A DNA stretch of 64,000 nt from Psococerastis gibbosa (taxonomy: Eukaryota; Arthropoda; Insecta; Psocodea; Psocidae), in contig OZ020486.1 of assembly GCA_963971405.1 (NCBI GenBank), positions 24,699,419 through 24,763,418 on the forward strand. Direction: 5' to 3'. A model generated the notes under the pieces. It was not told the origin of the DNA and searched no databases. It worked only from the letters and a program-made list of their open reading frames with translations. This document shows, one piece after another, positions 12,283 through 23,670 of the stretch (position 1 is the stretch's first letter; every line of letters begins with the position of its first letter). Both the position numbers and the translations under genes were made by a program.

Positions 12283-12570
12283 CTTTGACAGTGAGATCGA
12301 CGGTCAGTTCACTTCTCCACTTGTCATTGAGACTTTTCTTTGCGGACATACATCGGTATTCTCCAGCATCCTGGTATAAGACATCTTCCAGGGAGAGCCC
12401 TGGCCCCGGTGCGACAGGCTCCAAGTGCCCCGAACTGGCCACCCTACCCCAGCACCCGTGCGTATCTTCTGGACACTGAATCTGAACTGCGCCTCCTAGC
12501 GCAACCTCTAGATGCCTTCCTGTTGGCACGGTATCTACGGGTGCAGCTGTTACTTCCACGACGGGGTCGT
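12283..12570 (-). CDS. IgSF protein, exon f: complete Ig4
   Basis: A single exon of 288 bases, phase 1 at both ends, acceptor TTTCAG and donor GTGAGT. It starts DPVVEVTAAPVDTVPTGRH, then GGAVQIQCPEDTHGCWGRV, and has the F-strand motif QDAGEYRCM. The B-strand cysteine is followed seven residues later by a second cysteine directly before the tryptophan. That makes an odd cysteine count for one Ig fold and hints at an extra or alternative disulfide. It ends VDLTVK plus G, joining GC of the next exon to make Gly. A nested pair of hAT-like elements lies about 90 bases upstream of its acceptor. Confidence 0.92.
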
Positions 12571-12663
12571 CTGAAAAATGAAAAATAGCGAAAGACAATC
12601 TAAACTCTCTGTATGCATTTCGGTTGGTTAACATGACAGGTTGTAAATTTACGGAATTGCGTT

Positions 12664-13721
12664 CAGTGGCGTAGCCAAGGAGGACCAATTGGGTCCGGAC
12701 CCCCCCCCCAAAATGTTTTTTAGCAACACAGCAAAATTTTCATATATTACTTTGAAAAATTCTCCGGGGAGACCCCGGTCCCCCTGTTTCCAGTTTTATT
12801 AATAAATTTATCGTTTGCAATATCAAACTTTTTCTGTTGACAAACTATTTCAGGTCCATCTTTTAAAAAACATTCCCCGAGGTAGCCCCCGGGCCCCCCT
12901 TGTTAGCTGTAATATTCTTCACATACAAATTTTTTTTTTCAAAAACCTTCCCAGGGGAGACCCCTGGGCCCCCCTTCGGCCTCCTGTCCCGTCGGGTGGG
13001 GAAATTAAGATCATGCCGCTAATTAGGAGATGCGTACGTCCATGAGAGAGGTTTTTCCCTTTTTCTACTATTTTACGGGAATACGGCGGGGAGCGCCAAA
13101 TGAAACACCACCCCATCATTGGCGTAAATAGGGGGTCCTGGGGGGCCTCAGGGGCACCCGTAGCACCACCCCAGGATTTCTGGTGACAAAGACGTTATGG
13201 ATGCGAAAGGCAATAGTATCCACAATAATGAAAGGAAATTAATTATTTTATATTTATTTATTATTTTACATGAAAGGCATCATTAAAAAAAGTACTTTTA
13301 CAAAATATATATTCTCAAAATGATTAAAACCCCAATACTTCAGACCAATTTTTCAAACTTTTTCTTCGGGCGAGGCCCACGAGCCCCCCTCAGTGGTAGG
13401 TTTATTCATCGGTAAAATCTCAACTGTACTGCTTGCAAAATGCGTAAAACCTCACTAATTTGGACCTATTTATATTTTTTTTCTCCGGGGGAGCCCCCCG
13501 GGCCCCCTTTCTCCAGGGTATATTATCCGTAAAACCTCTCTAATTTGAGCCTATTTTTTCTGGGGATCAGTCTTGGGGTCCTAGAGTCCCCCCCCCCCCA
13601 GAAATTTTGGGAATTTACGCCAATGCACCCCATTCGAAAACCTATCGGAAGTAGGGAAACTTTATGCATTGATGTTGCATGAAAACTGGACCCCCCAAAA
13701 AAAATTCTTGCTACGTCACTG
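12664..13721 (+). mobile_element. hAT-like non-autonomous element (H1, outer)
   Basis: Terminal inverted repeats CAGTGGCGTAGCCAAGG and CTTGCTACGTCACTG. It is flanked by a perfect 8-bp duplication ATTGCGTT (12656-12663 and 13722-13729), the size typical of hAT transposition. The interior repeats a G/C-rich motif (GGGGAGACCCC-like) at 12763, about 12871 and about 12953. There is no transposase frame. It carries a second element inside. Confidence 0.88.
13117..13625 (+). mobile_element. hAT-like non-autonomous element (H2, nested in H1)
   Basis: Terminal inverted repeats CATTGGCGTAAAT and ATTTACGCCAATG. It is flanked by a perfect 8-bp duplication CACCCCAT (13109-13116 and 13626-13633). The interior again has CCGGGGGAGCCCCCCGGGCC-like motifs near 13367 and 13485, so it is probably a relative of its host element. 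It inserted after H1. Confidence 0.88.
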
Positions 13722-14283
13722 ATTGCGTTGCTTATTAGAAATGCTAATTGGCTGCCGGGGACAGACGCATTTTGTGAAAACAAACTGTATATAGAGATTT
13801 TATATAAAAATAAAATGTCAAGACGGCGTAAAATGTAGGAATGTTGTACCGTCCCCTGTCCCCATCTGATAAGTAGATGTCTAAGTTAGATGGCAAAGGG
13901 AAAGAACTTGGCTGCCCTATATCTAAATAAAAGCGAAAGTGTTTTGGAAAAAGCCACATTTTCCAAGATAAAACAACAGATTCTTCCCTTATCTAAAATG
14001 AATCTTAAAAAGGTTTGCCTTGGCTTTTAAAAAGAGTAAATTTGGGAAATGGTACTCGAATGACTTAGCAGGAGCCTCTCTGCGACATTTCTCCACATCG
14101 GGGGGCCTCAGTCTCCAAACGATTTTAACATGGTATATCATCGGTGCGCTATAATAACTGATATGCCTTTTTGCCGGTTTTTCCAATTTACGGTTATTGT
14201 GATAGCTACCATACATTAATTCCCCAAGTGTACATTTGAGGAAAATGGTGGTATTGTCCAAGCTTTGTCATAGCACGCTCCTA

Positions 14284-14667
14284 GGTGCCCATTCCATTGA
14301 CCGGCTAGGGCTATTTCCAACAACGGTGACGTGGTAGCAGACACTCAAGACTTAGGTGGCGTTTCCACCGACCTCGCATTGCAGAATTGACGGAAATGTT
14401 TATTTTCCTCTATGCCATGGTTAAAATTGATCAATGATCATACAATAAAATCACAAACAAACAAACTAAAATTAAAAAATGGCTTCATGGGATATGTTAA
14501 TTACAAACATTTTAATAGATTTCTATAAAAAGAAAAACAAACATTTCCGTCAATGTCATTTGCAATCTGCAATGCGAGATCGATGGAAACCCCGCCTAAG
14601 TCTTGAATGTCTGCTACCACGTCACTGTTTTTGGAAATAGCCCTAGCCGGTCACTGGAATGGGCGCC
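14284..14667 (+). mobile_element. PIF/Harbinger-like MITE (M2)
   Basis: A full palindromic copy: GGTGCCCATTCCATTGACCG on the left and CGGTCACTGGAATGGGCGCC on the right, with the same internal GTAGCAGACACTCAAGACTT and TTGATCAATGATCA motifs as the other copies. The flanking triplets (CTA and TGA) do not match, so the duplication has decayed. Confidence 0.8.
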
Positions 14668-14854
14668 TGACGAACATTTCTGCATACGAAGCTATAGTTA
14701 GCAGCTTTAGATCAAAGCCTTTGAATAAAATTTGTGTGTAAGGTGCTGTCAGTTGTCACTTGGTATGTCGAAGCAATTGATTTTGGCATTTACATGATTA
14801 GTAGACATGTACCATTTGAAATCTGACTTGAGAAATTGGAATACGATTACTTAC

Positions 14855-15001
14855 ATCTGACGTTTAAGAAGTAACCAATTGAAGAAAATTCCCCAAGTAA
14901 ATGGTGGCTGGTGCATTTGTACCATCCACTGTCTTCTTTTTTAATTGAAGAGAAGTTGAGGAAACCATCGCCCGACTGCGCGACAGGAGGGGGAGCGTCA
15001 T
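14855..15001 (-). CDS. IgSF protein, exon e: second half of Ig3
   Basis: This exon was found by expecting the missing half of Ig3 between exons d and f. It is 147 bases, phase 1 at both ends, with a pyrimidine-rich acceptor ending AAG (TTTTTTAAG) and donor GTAAGT. In frame it reads DDAPPPVAQSGDGFLNFSS, then IKKEDSGWYKCTSHHLLG, ending SSIGYFLNVR. It contains the F-strand motif EDSGWYKC with the second cysteine, and an NFS sequon. The final T joins AC of the next exon to make Tyr (NVRY). The only longer open frame overlapping it is in a different frame and is not coding. The match to domain, phase and both splice sites makes it convincing. Confidence 0.9.
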
Positions 15002-17169
15002 CTTAAAAAAAATGAAGTTGCAATTTATTAACCATTTTTGCTGGTATATAGCAGTTACGATGTTGTAGTGTAGCATTTGCAGTACCTATGCTACAATAAA
15101 TACATTCTGGAGGTATTACATACAGTACATTATGTATAGAGACATACTATGCTGGAAATTATCAACTGGAAGTAAAAACCCTAGTCATCAATTAAAATTT
15201 TATGAATTTTTGATGATGACATTTTGTTAGGTAACACGGTGCGAACGTGTGGGTAGCACAATTTAGTAGAATGAAGTAAAAGTGTCATGGGAATCCATGA
15301 AATCGTAAAAAGTAAAAATGAAGCAATAAAATTTAATTATTATGTAGGTAAGGCTCCTTCTTACATTTAGGTAACTTAGGTATTATGGGTCTAAATGGTT
15401 ATTATGAAGCTTTCAGCATTTTGAAATATTAACACACCAGAATTCTTAAGCATCATTCACATTAATAAATAGTAATGCCCCATACAGGTGTTGTAATCAG
15501 ATAGGCTATAAAGTCACTTCTCTTAAAAATTTGAAATTTAAATTTGCAGAAATAAACGAAATATTAGCAATTCTCAATCATTAAAAGTCAAATTGAAAAA
15601 CAAGAATAAAGCACAGCAGTGGCGGCTTCCCACTTAACGACCAATTTAAATACTTACCGTATTTGTTAAATGTTAACATGAATACATTTGGATGTGATCG
15701 TGTGACTGAACATTTTTGAACCATGTATTAAAACTAATGATCATTAAAGAAATGTTATATATGTCTACAGTCTAGTCTACAACAGCATAATATTGGAAGT
15801 TTTCATAACTGACAAGTGGTAGTTGAAGCTTTGCTTTCCTCAACAATTTTAAAACATTTATCACTTATAAACCGCCAGTTTTATTGCGTGCCGTGCCGTG
15901 CCCATAAAAGTTTTTAAGGTAATGGAAATACAATGGGTAATAATATTTCTCTTTGGCTAAGCATAGGCTCCACAGCCAATAATTTTGGATAGCCCTAGAC
16001 CATTTTTCGGAGACGAAATTTCATAGAATCATAAGTTCGACTGTATACGATATGTTGCTTGTAAAACCAGGGATGAATTTACTTAACTTATTAAATTATG
16101 AATGTCATGTCTTCTCAGAGAAATATAAACTGTAGCAGTCTGCTGGTAGGAAAGAGCTCCGACTAGCAACTTACACAGATGCGAGCAATTCACTTCCGTT
16201 TCAAAAAGTAATAAATTTCCTTTTATTAAAACTTTCTCAGAAAAATTCCGACGAATGAATTTGACTTGAGGAAATATTCTTTCAGGACCCATAAAAAGAA
16301 ACGAAATTTTTGTGAATGTAAAATAATAGGTCAATAGATTATTCTGGATGAAGGTTTTGCTTGATTAACATCCAACATCACAATGGAAAGCTTTTAATTA
16401 AAGCCAAGGAAAATTAATTTTCAACTCTGACGAAAGTGATATTTATGATCTCTTTTGTCTCCAATTTTTATCGGCTCTGTGTGACTCACATGCATTGTGG
16501 TACAATATTATTTATTTCACAATTTCATTCACAATTTTACTGTAAGTTAAAGGCAAATCGCCGCTGTTCTTGCAAAAGGCCGTATGTCGAGACTCGAGAC
16601 TGCCCTACTTTTCAGGAGGTGAAAAAAACTGTCTAATTTCTATTATCGATGTGTCCACATTCGTCCTTTTTCAAAATAGAGTTGTCACTGCAGTATTTTT
16701 TCTGCAAAATGTGCATCTTCACAACATCTTTCCACCGAGACCAAAAACAGAAAATTGGATTTTCTCGACTTACGGCCTTTTGGAGGCAACAGCGACGAAA
16801 TGCGGGTGACGTAATGCAATATATGCCATGAAGAAGGGGTTATCCAACTGCCCTAACATGCAATCCTATATTATTATTATCATGATCATGTGCGCGAGGA
16901 CAATTTGAATTTCGCGCCCAAATCAGTGCATGTGTTACGTAGTGCGATGTGTGCATGCGCGCGCAGTAGAGAATACCAATAGCACAGTGTCAACAGAAAT
17001 CATGCAGCGGTATGTTCCTTTTCATCATTAAATAACCAACATAATTCATTTCCATATACTATTATATAATTAAAATTCCATTACAATTATCACTCAACTA
17101 GGCAAGCTATTGGCGCCAGCCACTGCGCATATCATCTTCTACTATAGGAAACTAGTCAAACGTTAATTA

Positions 17170-17998
17170 TTGCTATCCAATTTATACGTAGTATAAGAAA
17201 AGCCTTGTGATGGTCCCAATTTTCGATTCCAAGATTTCAACGGATTTACACGTTTTGAGGTCCCAGGAACCATAAAAGTGGTTTTTACGAAATGTCTGTC
17301 TGTCATTCGCTCTGTCTGTCTGTCTGTCTGTCTGTCGCTTTGTCTGTCTGTCGCTCTGTCTGTCTGTCGCTGTCTGTCGCTCTGTCTGTCTGTCTGTTCA
17401 TCTCAAACTACTCGGTCGATTTTGAGGAAATTCGGCATGTAGGTTAAAAAAAATTATACCTCAAGACCATTTTTTTTTTAATTTGGGCTAACTCAATTTG
17501 GGGGGTTTTATTCTCAAAAACTCCAAAAAAACGTCTAAAAAAATTATTTCTAAAAAGCTGCTCCAACGATTTCTTTTAAATTCACACATATTGTAAACGT
17601 TATTAATGTTAACAAAATGCGGGGGTCACTTGCCCCTTGATAGTTTCCTTCTGGGGGTATAAAAATAAAAATAACTAAATTTTAATGAAAAATGAATAAA
17701 ACATAATTTTTCTGCGAAACCTTTCCATCGATTATTTCTTCCTTAAGGCATGTTTTAGGTGTTAAATTGAGTAACGAAACCGGATAGGTTGCTTTCCCAA
17801 AAAACTATTTGGTTTTGTGCAAAAAAAAAATGTTTTTGAAAAAATTAAAATTCACGCTCAAATGCATTGAGTGCCCTGCCATTATTGCTGTGTGGTAATG
17901 TAATGTAATGTCTGACCTATCTAGAATTTACTTCACCTCCAGTGACGTCAGGTGGACCAACCAAAGCATGTTCGAGTAAACTCGGACCGGTTCTTATT
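17170..17998 (+). mobile_element. Family C element copy 1, with internal (TCTG)n
   Basis: Starts GCTATCCAATTTATACG and ends AGTAAACTCGGACCGGTTCT. It shares with 23671-25412 and 31974-32790 the segments GATTTACACGTTTTGAGG, a (TCTG)n tract (17310-17398), and CACCTCCAGTGACGTCAGG. It is probably a non-autonomous DNA element, because its start (GCTTTCCAATTTAT in copy 2) is echoed in reverse near its end. No protein is encoded. Confidence 0.7.
17310..17398 (+). repeat. (TCTG)n microsatellite inside family C
   Basis: Imperfect TCTG/TCGC runs occupying the same place in the element as the tracts at 23794-23826 and 32562-32665. Confidence 0.9.
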
Positions 17999-20495
17999 TG
18001 ATTTAGGTACATACCATTTAGGTACGATACATTGTTATATAGGCTATCTAGAAAGGTAGTTGTTTAAAAACTGAGTACTATACAATGTGCTGAATTATGA
18101 CCTTTACTGTTACGTCAACTGGCATGGATTGGAAGATAAATGCATGTGTTTATACTATTTAAACTATAACTTTAGATGAAGTTCAGAAATTACAAATCTG
18201 CATTCAGCGTGCTGCGGCTATAATATTTCTTTGAGCGTGATCAATTACGACTTAAAACTATAACTAACTGCACACTCATACAGAAAAGGGGAGTCAGAGA
18301 ATGGTACGTGGGGTAGCTTAGCGTGCAAGTTTTACAGACCAAATTCTCTAACAAACTACATAAATCCCTAAGTTATTAGTTATGGAATTCGCACACGAGA
18401 AGAAGACGTTAAAGTAAGACAACAAAAGTGGGATGAATCAGGAGGAGGCGTTAAGAAATACGTTTTGAATTATGACCTAATAGGAAAACAGAAGAAACTT
18501 TCAATGTGCAAAGAAGGCTAAATTTACATTTAATAGTTTCGAAAATTATAACGTGTAGACACACCTAAAAATCTCAAAATGGCTAAACCGCAAGTATATA
18601 TCGTACTTAGATTCCCCTCGCTTTTTAGCGCTTGATCAGAATTTTAACAGAAGGCGCTGAAAGTTTTGGAAAGCTTCCATTACTTAGGTAGGCCTAGTCT
18701 AATACTTTAAATAAGGAAATTTCTGAAAATTAAAAAAAAAAATCGGGGTCGGAGAAATTGTCAAAAAATTAGTGCGAGATAGGAGTTTTAAGCATTTTTA
18801 ATGTGCATTGCATGTATCTCCCTCTTTAAATTTGAATTGAAATATTTTAAATATATTCATTGATTTTGATTATTATTAAGACGTTAACTATGCAGAACGT
18901 TAGAATGGAAAAGTATAATTTTGCCACGAATGGATTTTGAGATATTGAAAGATTGGAAAAGAAACAGAAGAAGAGTTTTCCGAGTAAGTTTTGTGCTGTT
19001 ACGTACGATATGAAATAACCGGAACCGGAAGGGACTTCGTGCGCCGTAAAAAATAAATCAGACCTTTTATTTTCTTGTTTACCCCCGACGAGTGGCCACC
19101 ACATTTTTCTATCTTAAAGGCATGTACGGCATGGCCAACTCTAGGTCGGCTGCCTATACACCCTCTTCATCTTTAAGCCCGTAAACTACAATGACTTTAA
19201 AAAAATTACTTAAGAAAGGGTTACTAGAACTTGCATTGCATCAAATGACTGTAAACACAGCAGCCAATGTAAGTCCAACTAGCCCTTTGTTAAATAATAT
19301 TACAGCATTGTCATTAACCTTTACTAATAGATTTATAAAATTACAATTGGTTTCGGAAATAGAATAATTTACTGATTTCTGTTTTCATTCTTTTAAAATG
19401 CAGCCAAAGTAAAGCCGGATAGGTATATCGTAGTGTCCTTTGCGCAGGAGCCCGAGGGTTTTGGGCCTCCCCCAGGTGAAATTTCTTTAAAATTAGGCTT
19501 GGAATAGGGATCCTGGGGAGGGGGGGGGGCTAAGCCCCAGGACACCCCATTTTCCACCCATGCACATGAAAACACCGCTTGGGTGAATATTATATATAAT
19601 TTAGTTCAAACCAACAAGCACGGTCCCTTTAGGTCATGTGAAAATCTGGAAAATCTATGTTTATTAAAACTTTATTTCTTCTAAATTAAACGAATTGGAT
19701 TCAAAAAGTTTTCAACAAGGCGAAAAGTGGAAAAAGTTTGTCGAAATACGTTAAATTGTGGTGACCACGGAAGTTGGAAGTGTCGCCCTTGTCTAAGTTT
19801 AATTAGACAGGAATCCAATCTAAGAACCAAAGGCTATTTCTGTTGCCAGAAAACTTTTCAATAAACCCCTTTGAAATGAGACCAGCTTGAAAGAGTTTGG
19901 TGAAGCATTTTTATTTTAACATGGAGAAAATTTCTCTCTATAGGACTGCGCCATATAATGTATATTTTTCATTTCCACGGCCTACTTAAGCACCTTCACG
20001 TAGGCAACATTATGACACCAAATCAGCTTATTTTATATATATACCATTATATATACCATAATTATATAAAAATATATATAAAAAATTCGCATCCTTTTGC
20101 TTTTGTCACAAGACATTTTTGATTTGTTTCAGGTAAAAACAAGAAAAATTAAAAAAATTAAGGTGCCTAATCAATTGCAAAAGAACTTATGTTACGATAT
20201 GATACATAGTTTTTTATTGCAATGCTATGTAAGTTCCTAGCACAACAGCACAATAAGTTAACATGTAAATATCAGAAATCACATAGGAATAATAACATAA
20301 TTATTTACAATATTTGATTCAATTTTACAAAATTATATTTTAGTCCCATCTGTGACTGACGGATACAATAAAGCTTCCATGAAAATTTCAAAAGCCTCAT
20401 AAGAATAATTTTATTATTTACAGTGGTTTGTTTAACTTTATGAAACTATTTATATCAGTTAAACTACGTCACAGCAGAAAAATTACGCTAAATTG

Positions 20496-20626
20496 ACTGA
20501 GGCATACTGTGCAAGTGTTACGCGAACAACAGTCATCTTATATAAGATATATGCGATGCGATATCATTTTTAAGATGACTGTCGAACGTGTAACACTTGC
20601 GTAACACTATATAGTCGCATCAGTGA
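20496..20626. mobile_element. Small fold-back MITE next to exon d
   Basis: Inner arms GCAAGTGTTACGCGAACAAC and its partner ending GTGTAACACTTGC (20511-20540 with 20571-20600). Outer ends ACTGAGGC and GCATCAGT also pair. The whole can fold into a hairpin about 40 bases past the exon d donor. Confidence 0.7.
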
Positions 20627-20666
20627 CTCACCATGCATGTTGAAATGTATAAGTTTTGCAACTTAC

Positions 20667-20789
20667 CTTTCTGCCAAACAGGACTAGATGTTGGGTTGGA
20701 GTCTACATCACATTTCAGCGAAACAGCAATCCCCTCCCTCACTGGAATGCCAAAACCTGGCTCCCTGCTTATCGCAAATGACGGACTAT
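20667..20789 (-). CDS. IgSF protein, exon d: first half of Ig3
   Basis: A short exon of 123 bases, phase 1 at both ends, acceptor TTACAG and donor GTAAGT. It encodes SPSFAISREPGFGIPVREG followed by IAVSLKCDVDSNPTSSPVWQK. It therefore holds the first disulfide cysteine and the core tryptophan of Ig3. The PGFGIPVREG and CDVDSNP motifs are ones I recall from a conserved arthropod IgSF family, but I cannot name the orthologue securely. It is too short to show as an isolated long open frame. The donor is followed about 40 bases later by a fold-back repeat, and a family D repeat starts about 75 bases upstream of the acceptor. Confidence 0.9.
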
Positions 20790-20862
20790 CTGTAACAACG
20801 AAGAAGTCTACATAAGACTTAAATACTACTTAAAGTATTATAATATAGAAAAATTGCCTACG

Positions 20863-21143
20863 GCCATGAATCCACCAGAACTGGGTAGTGAGGACAGCGT
20901 TAGCAGGGGAACGGGCTGAGACTACCAGTCAGTCTAAGTGCGTGTCGAGTCCGAATTAATCGTGTGACCTTACTATGGTCCCCAAGTCGTTCGGAATCCG
21001 CTACAATCGGGAGGTCCATCCTGTCAGTTTCCCCTTAAGGTGCCGTAAGTAAAAAAAAAAAGAAAAAAACTCACTCCTCCAGCTAGGTTGACAGAGTAGC
21101 TGAAAGCGAAATTGTAGAAAGCTGGCGTTTGAATTAAAACAAA
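20863..21143 (+). repeat. Family D dispersed repeat, copy 1
   Basis: Shares CAGTCAGTCTAAGTGCGTGT, CGAGTCC, TTCGGAATCCGCTA, and a GAGGTCCATCCTGTCAG end with three other copies. An A-rich run replaces part of the interior. A tRNA-derived origin is possible (GTCGAGTCC resembles box B). Confidence 0.65.
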
Positions 21144-22790
21144 CAGAATTCGATGCCCGGGATGAAGAAAGAAGTACATTTGAGCTTTTTGCAACACTTC
21201 CATAATGATGGATATTATACTATAATAGTACGTATCTATAATGACATAGTTAAATGTATAATTATGGAAATGGAACCTTGTGATTATTTCTAAAAAGAAA
21301 TACCATTATAAACACTACAATTTATACAAATCTGGAGTAATGGAAGCCTACAGTAAGAAGGAAATTAGCATAACAACAAAAAGAGCTGGGGAGGGGGTAA
21401 AGCTAAAAACAGTGAGAGTCAGCCGGAGAGGAAAGAAAAAGGTTGGGTTTGCCTCGACGAATTCATTAACTTTAATGCAAAATCGATAGTGGAACTTAAC
21501 ATAATTTACTGGTTACCACTTGGTGTTCAGAAGAACTAAAATATTTTTCATGACAGCCTAAATTTTTCCACCATTATTTTCCCATTTAGGGGCTAATTTA
21601 TTCTGAAGATTGGAGAGATCTTTTTTTCGGCCGAGAAAATACATAATGACGTTGTTCTTACTAAAACTTGATTAATGCTGTTTGGAATTGTATGGGTAAC
21701 TTCCAGTATATGCCTGTCAGATTTGCAAATAGTGAGAATTGATTCAAGGTAGTTTAGTATTTATTGTTTTTCACTCATATATACAAAGTATAGTAAATGA
21801 ATATTGATTGAACACATTTTCAATGTCAAGATGTTGGGGTCTCTACGTCTCCTGAATCAGAAAAGTGGTTTTGAGAGTGGCGTAAGTATGTCCGTATGTA
21901 TATTTCAAGTTGAGCTAGACTACTGGACGCTGTAGACATGTAGGATCGTATCCAAGAAGTTTTTTTGGGGGAAAGGCTTCATGCAAAATGATTCTTATGA
22001 ATATAGGTACCTTTTTTTTTTTTACAGACCAAGAAGACTTACTAAAATTACACCGAAAGGTGGGGGTCAAGGGGACTCCACGGAAAAAATTAATTTTTAA
22101 ATACTGTGCTAAATTGTGGGGGATTCTATTTTTACATATTTACAGTAAGAAAAAACACGCCAAGTTTGAATTATGTTATCTTACATGAAAGCAAAACACT
22201 TATAAATGTAATTTAGTAAAAATTTCAAAACAAGATCAAATTAAAAGTTTGATTGAGGCTTATCATCAGGGGTAATGGCAATTGGTTACCAGGGGGGCAA
22301 TTCGTTTCTAGGGGGTAGTGTACTCCCTGCCCGCCTGTTGTTGCGTCCATGCAGAATTGTAACACTAGCCTTTATGGTTCACAAGGGACTCGTCTATAAC
22401 ATACATCATGGCATCTAAGAATAAAATGGGCTGTGTACATTTTATTTCCCGTTTTATGAGTGTAAAGTTTTAAAGTTTTATCATCTGATGACAGCCATGT
22501 TTTTTAACCTTTTGATAGACTACCGTATATCTTTCGTTTTATATATATCGCCATATATTACTAGCAACAAGTGCTTACGTCCATTACACTGTCATATAAC
22601 TAAATATTTACCGCGCATAATGGGGGTAGTGACGATAATGTATTTGTAACGATTTTGGATAAGCCTTGCTTTGTAAAAAGAATAGGATCATCGACTAATA
22701 CCAACTCAATGAGTGATGGAAATGGTTTGAATGCAATATTCCAAATTAGATACTGTATGCAGTGGAAAAAATCAAGCATGTAAAAATTGT

Positions 22791-22914
22791 CAGAGATTCC
22801 AGGATTTTTTTTCGGGGGGGGGGGGGTGAGAAATTTCATTATACATTCATATTACATAGCAGGGGGGGGGGGGTTTGAACCCCCATGAACCCCCCCCCCC
22901 CAGGATACGGCCTT
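22791..22914 (+). mobile_element. hAT-like MITE fragment (H5)
   Basis: CCAGGATTTTTTTTCGGGG, then GAAATTTCATTATAC, long G and C runs, and the terminus GATACGGCCTTG match the element at 54150-54327 with an internal deletion. The left terminus is mutated and no target duplication is visible. Confidence 0.6.
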
Positions 22915-23404
22915 GGGCACATCGAAAGCTATAGATTTTGATGCTAGAAAAGTACTGCAATGAAGGGATTTTTTTCAAGAGTCAAAGTTCCAGAGGGTTC
23001 GCTGAAAAGCTGCAGGAGCAGGGAATAGGGGAAATATATGAAAAGTTAATCTAATTTCCTCTCTACAACAGCTACAGATAAAAGCCACGACTTCAATCCA
23101 AACATTTCTGAACTTTTTCGAGCACTCGACAGACCTCAAAGCTTTCTCACAATATCGTAAATTTCAAAATAAACTTTGAACTTTTTATCTAATAAATTTG
23201 ACGGTATATATGTGTTTGTTATTGGCGACCTAAAAATTGCATTAAGAGTTCTGTGAAATTAAAGGTTTTGGCATGTTTTATGTAAGTATTTTATTGTCTA
23301 GGCTTGTCTGAGCCGTTGGCAGGGCACTACACTACAGGTAGGCCTACCTCCACAATAAGTGCATCAATCATTAATTATTAAAATCCCGAAGGACGTTTTG
23401 ACAC

Positions 23405-23428
23405 ATATCAATCAATCAATCAATCAAT
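23405..23428. repeat. (AATC)n microsatellite
   Basis: About five tandem ATCA units, just upstream of a SINE-A copy. Confidence 0.85.
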
Positions 23429-23465
23429 ATAATACATACAATAATATACATTTGTCATACAAGTC

Positions 23466-23670
23466 AAGACATGTAGCGTAGTGGTACGGACTCTGACATT
23501 CACCCGAAAGGTTGTTGGTTCGAGTCCCACACTGGCTACATTTTCTGGCCATGCTTCGGAGGGCATGTAAAGCAGGTGGTCCCGGGCCTTCCTAGTTTAG
23601 TGTAAGAGAGGGCTTTATAGCCTAACTTCGCCAGGTTGGCTTAGTAATAGAAACAATAAAAAGTCCTTAT
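23466..23670 (+). repeat. SINE-A copy 3
   Basis: A nearly complete copy: box A-like TAGCGTAGTGGT, an anticodon-loop-like ATTCACC, box B GGTTCGAGTCC, then the ATGCTTCGGAGGGCATGTAA core and tail. In most copies the head reads TTTCACC, which suggests tRNA-Glu (TTC) ancestry. Its tail runs directly into family C copy 2. Confidence 0.88.

Larger units (their letters stand above)
12571..14854 (-). other. Intron between exons e and f (2.3 kb)
   Basis: The shortest intron seen. It holds the nested hAT pair (12664-13721) and a family M MITE (14284-14667). Apart from these, 13730-14280 shows nothing I can name. Confidence 0.8.
15002..20666 (-). other. Intron between exons d and e (5.7 kb)
   Basis: It contains family C copy 1 (17170-17998) and a fold-back repeat close to exon d (20496-20626). 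The stretches 15010-17165 and 18000-20490 are AT-rich without recognised elements. A G/C-rich patch at 19440-19560 could be another decayed hAT-like MITE, but I could not find its ends. Confidence 0.7.

Noticed and set aside
12285-12588. Two plus-strand frames overlapping exon f
   Set aside because: They are antisense shadows of the Ig4 exon.
14864-15076. Minus-strand 70-codon frame over exon e
   Set aside because: It is in the wrong frame relative to the splice-consistent Ig3 reading and carries no Ig motif.
20633-20815. Plus-strand 60-codon frame
   Set aside because: It is the antisense shadow of exon d, which has splice sites and Ig motifs on the minus strand.
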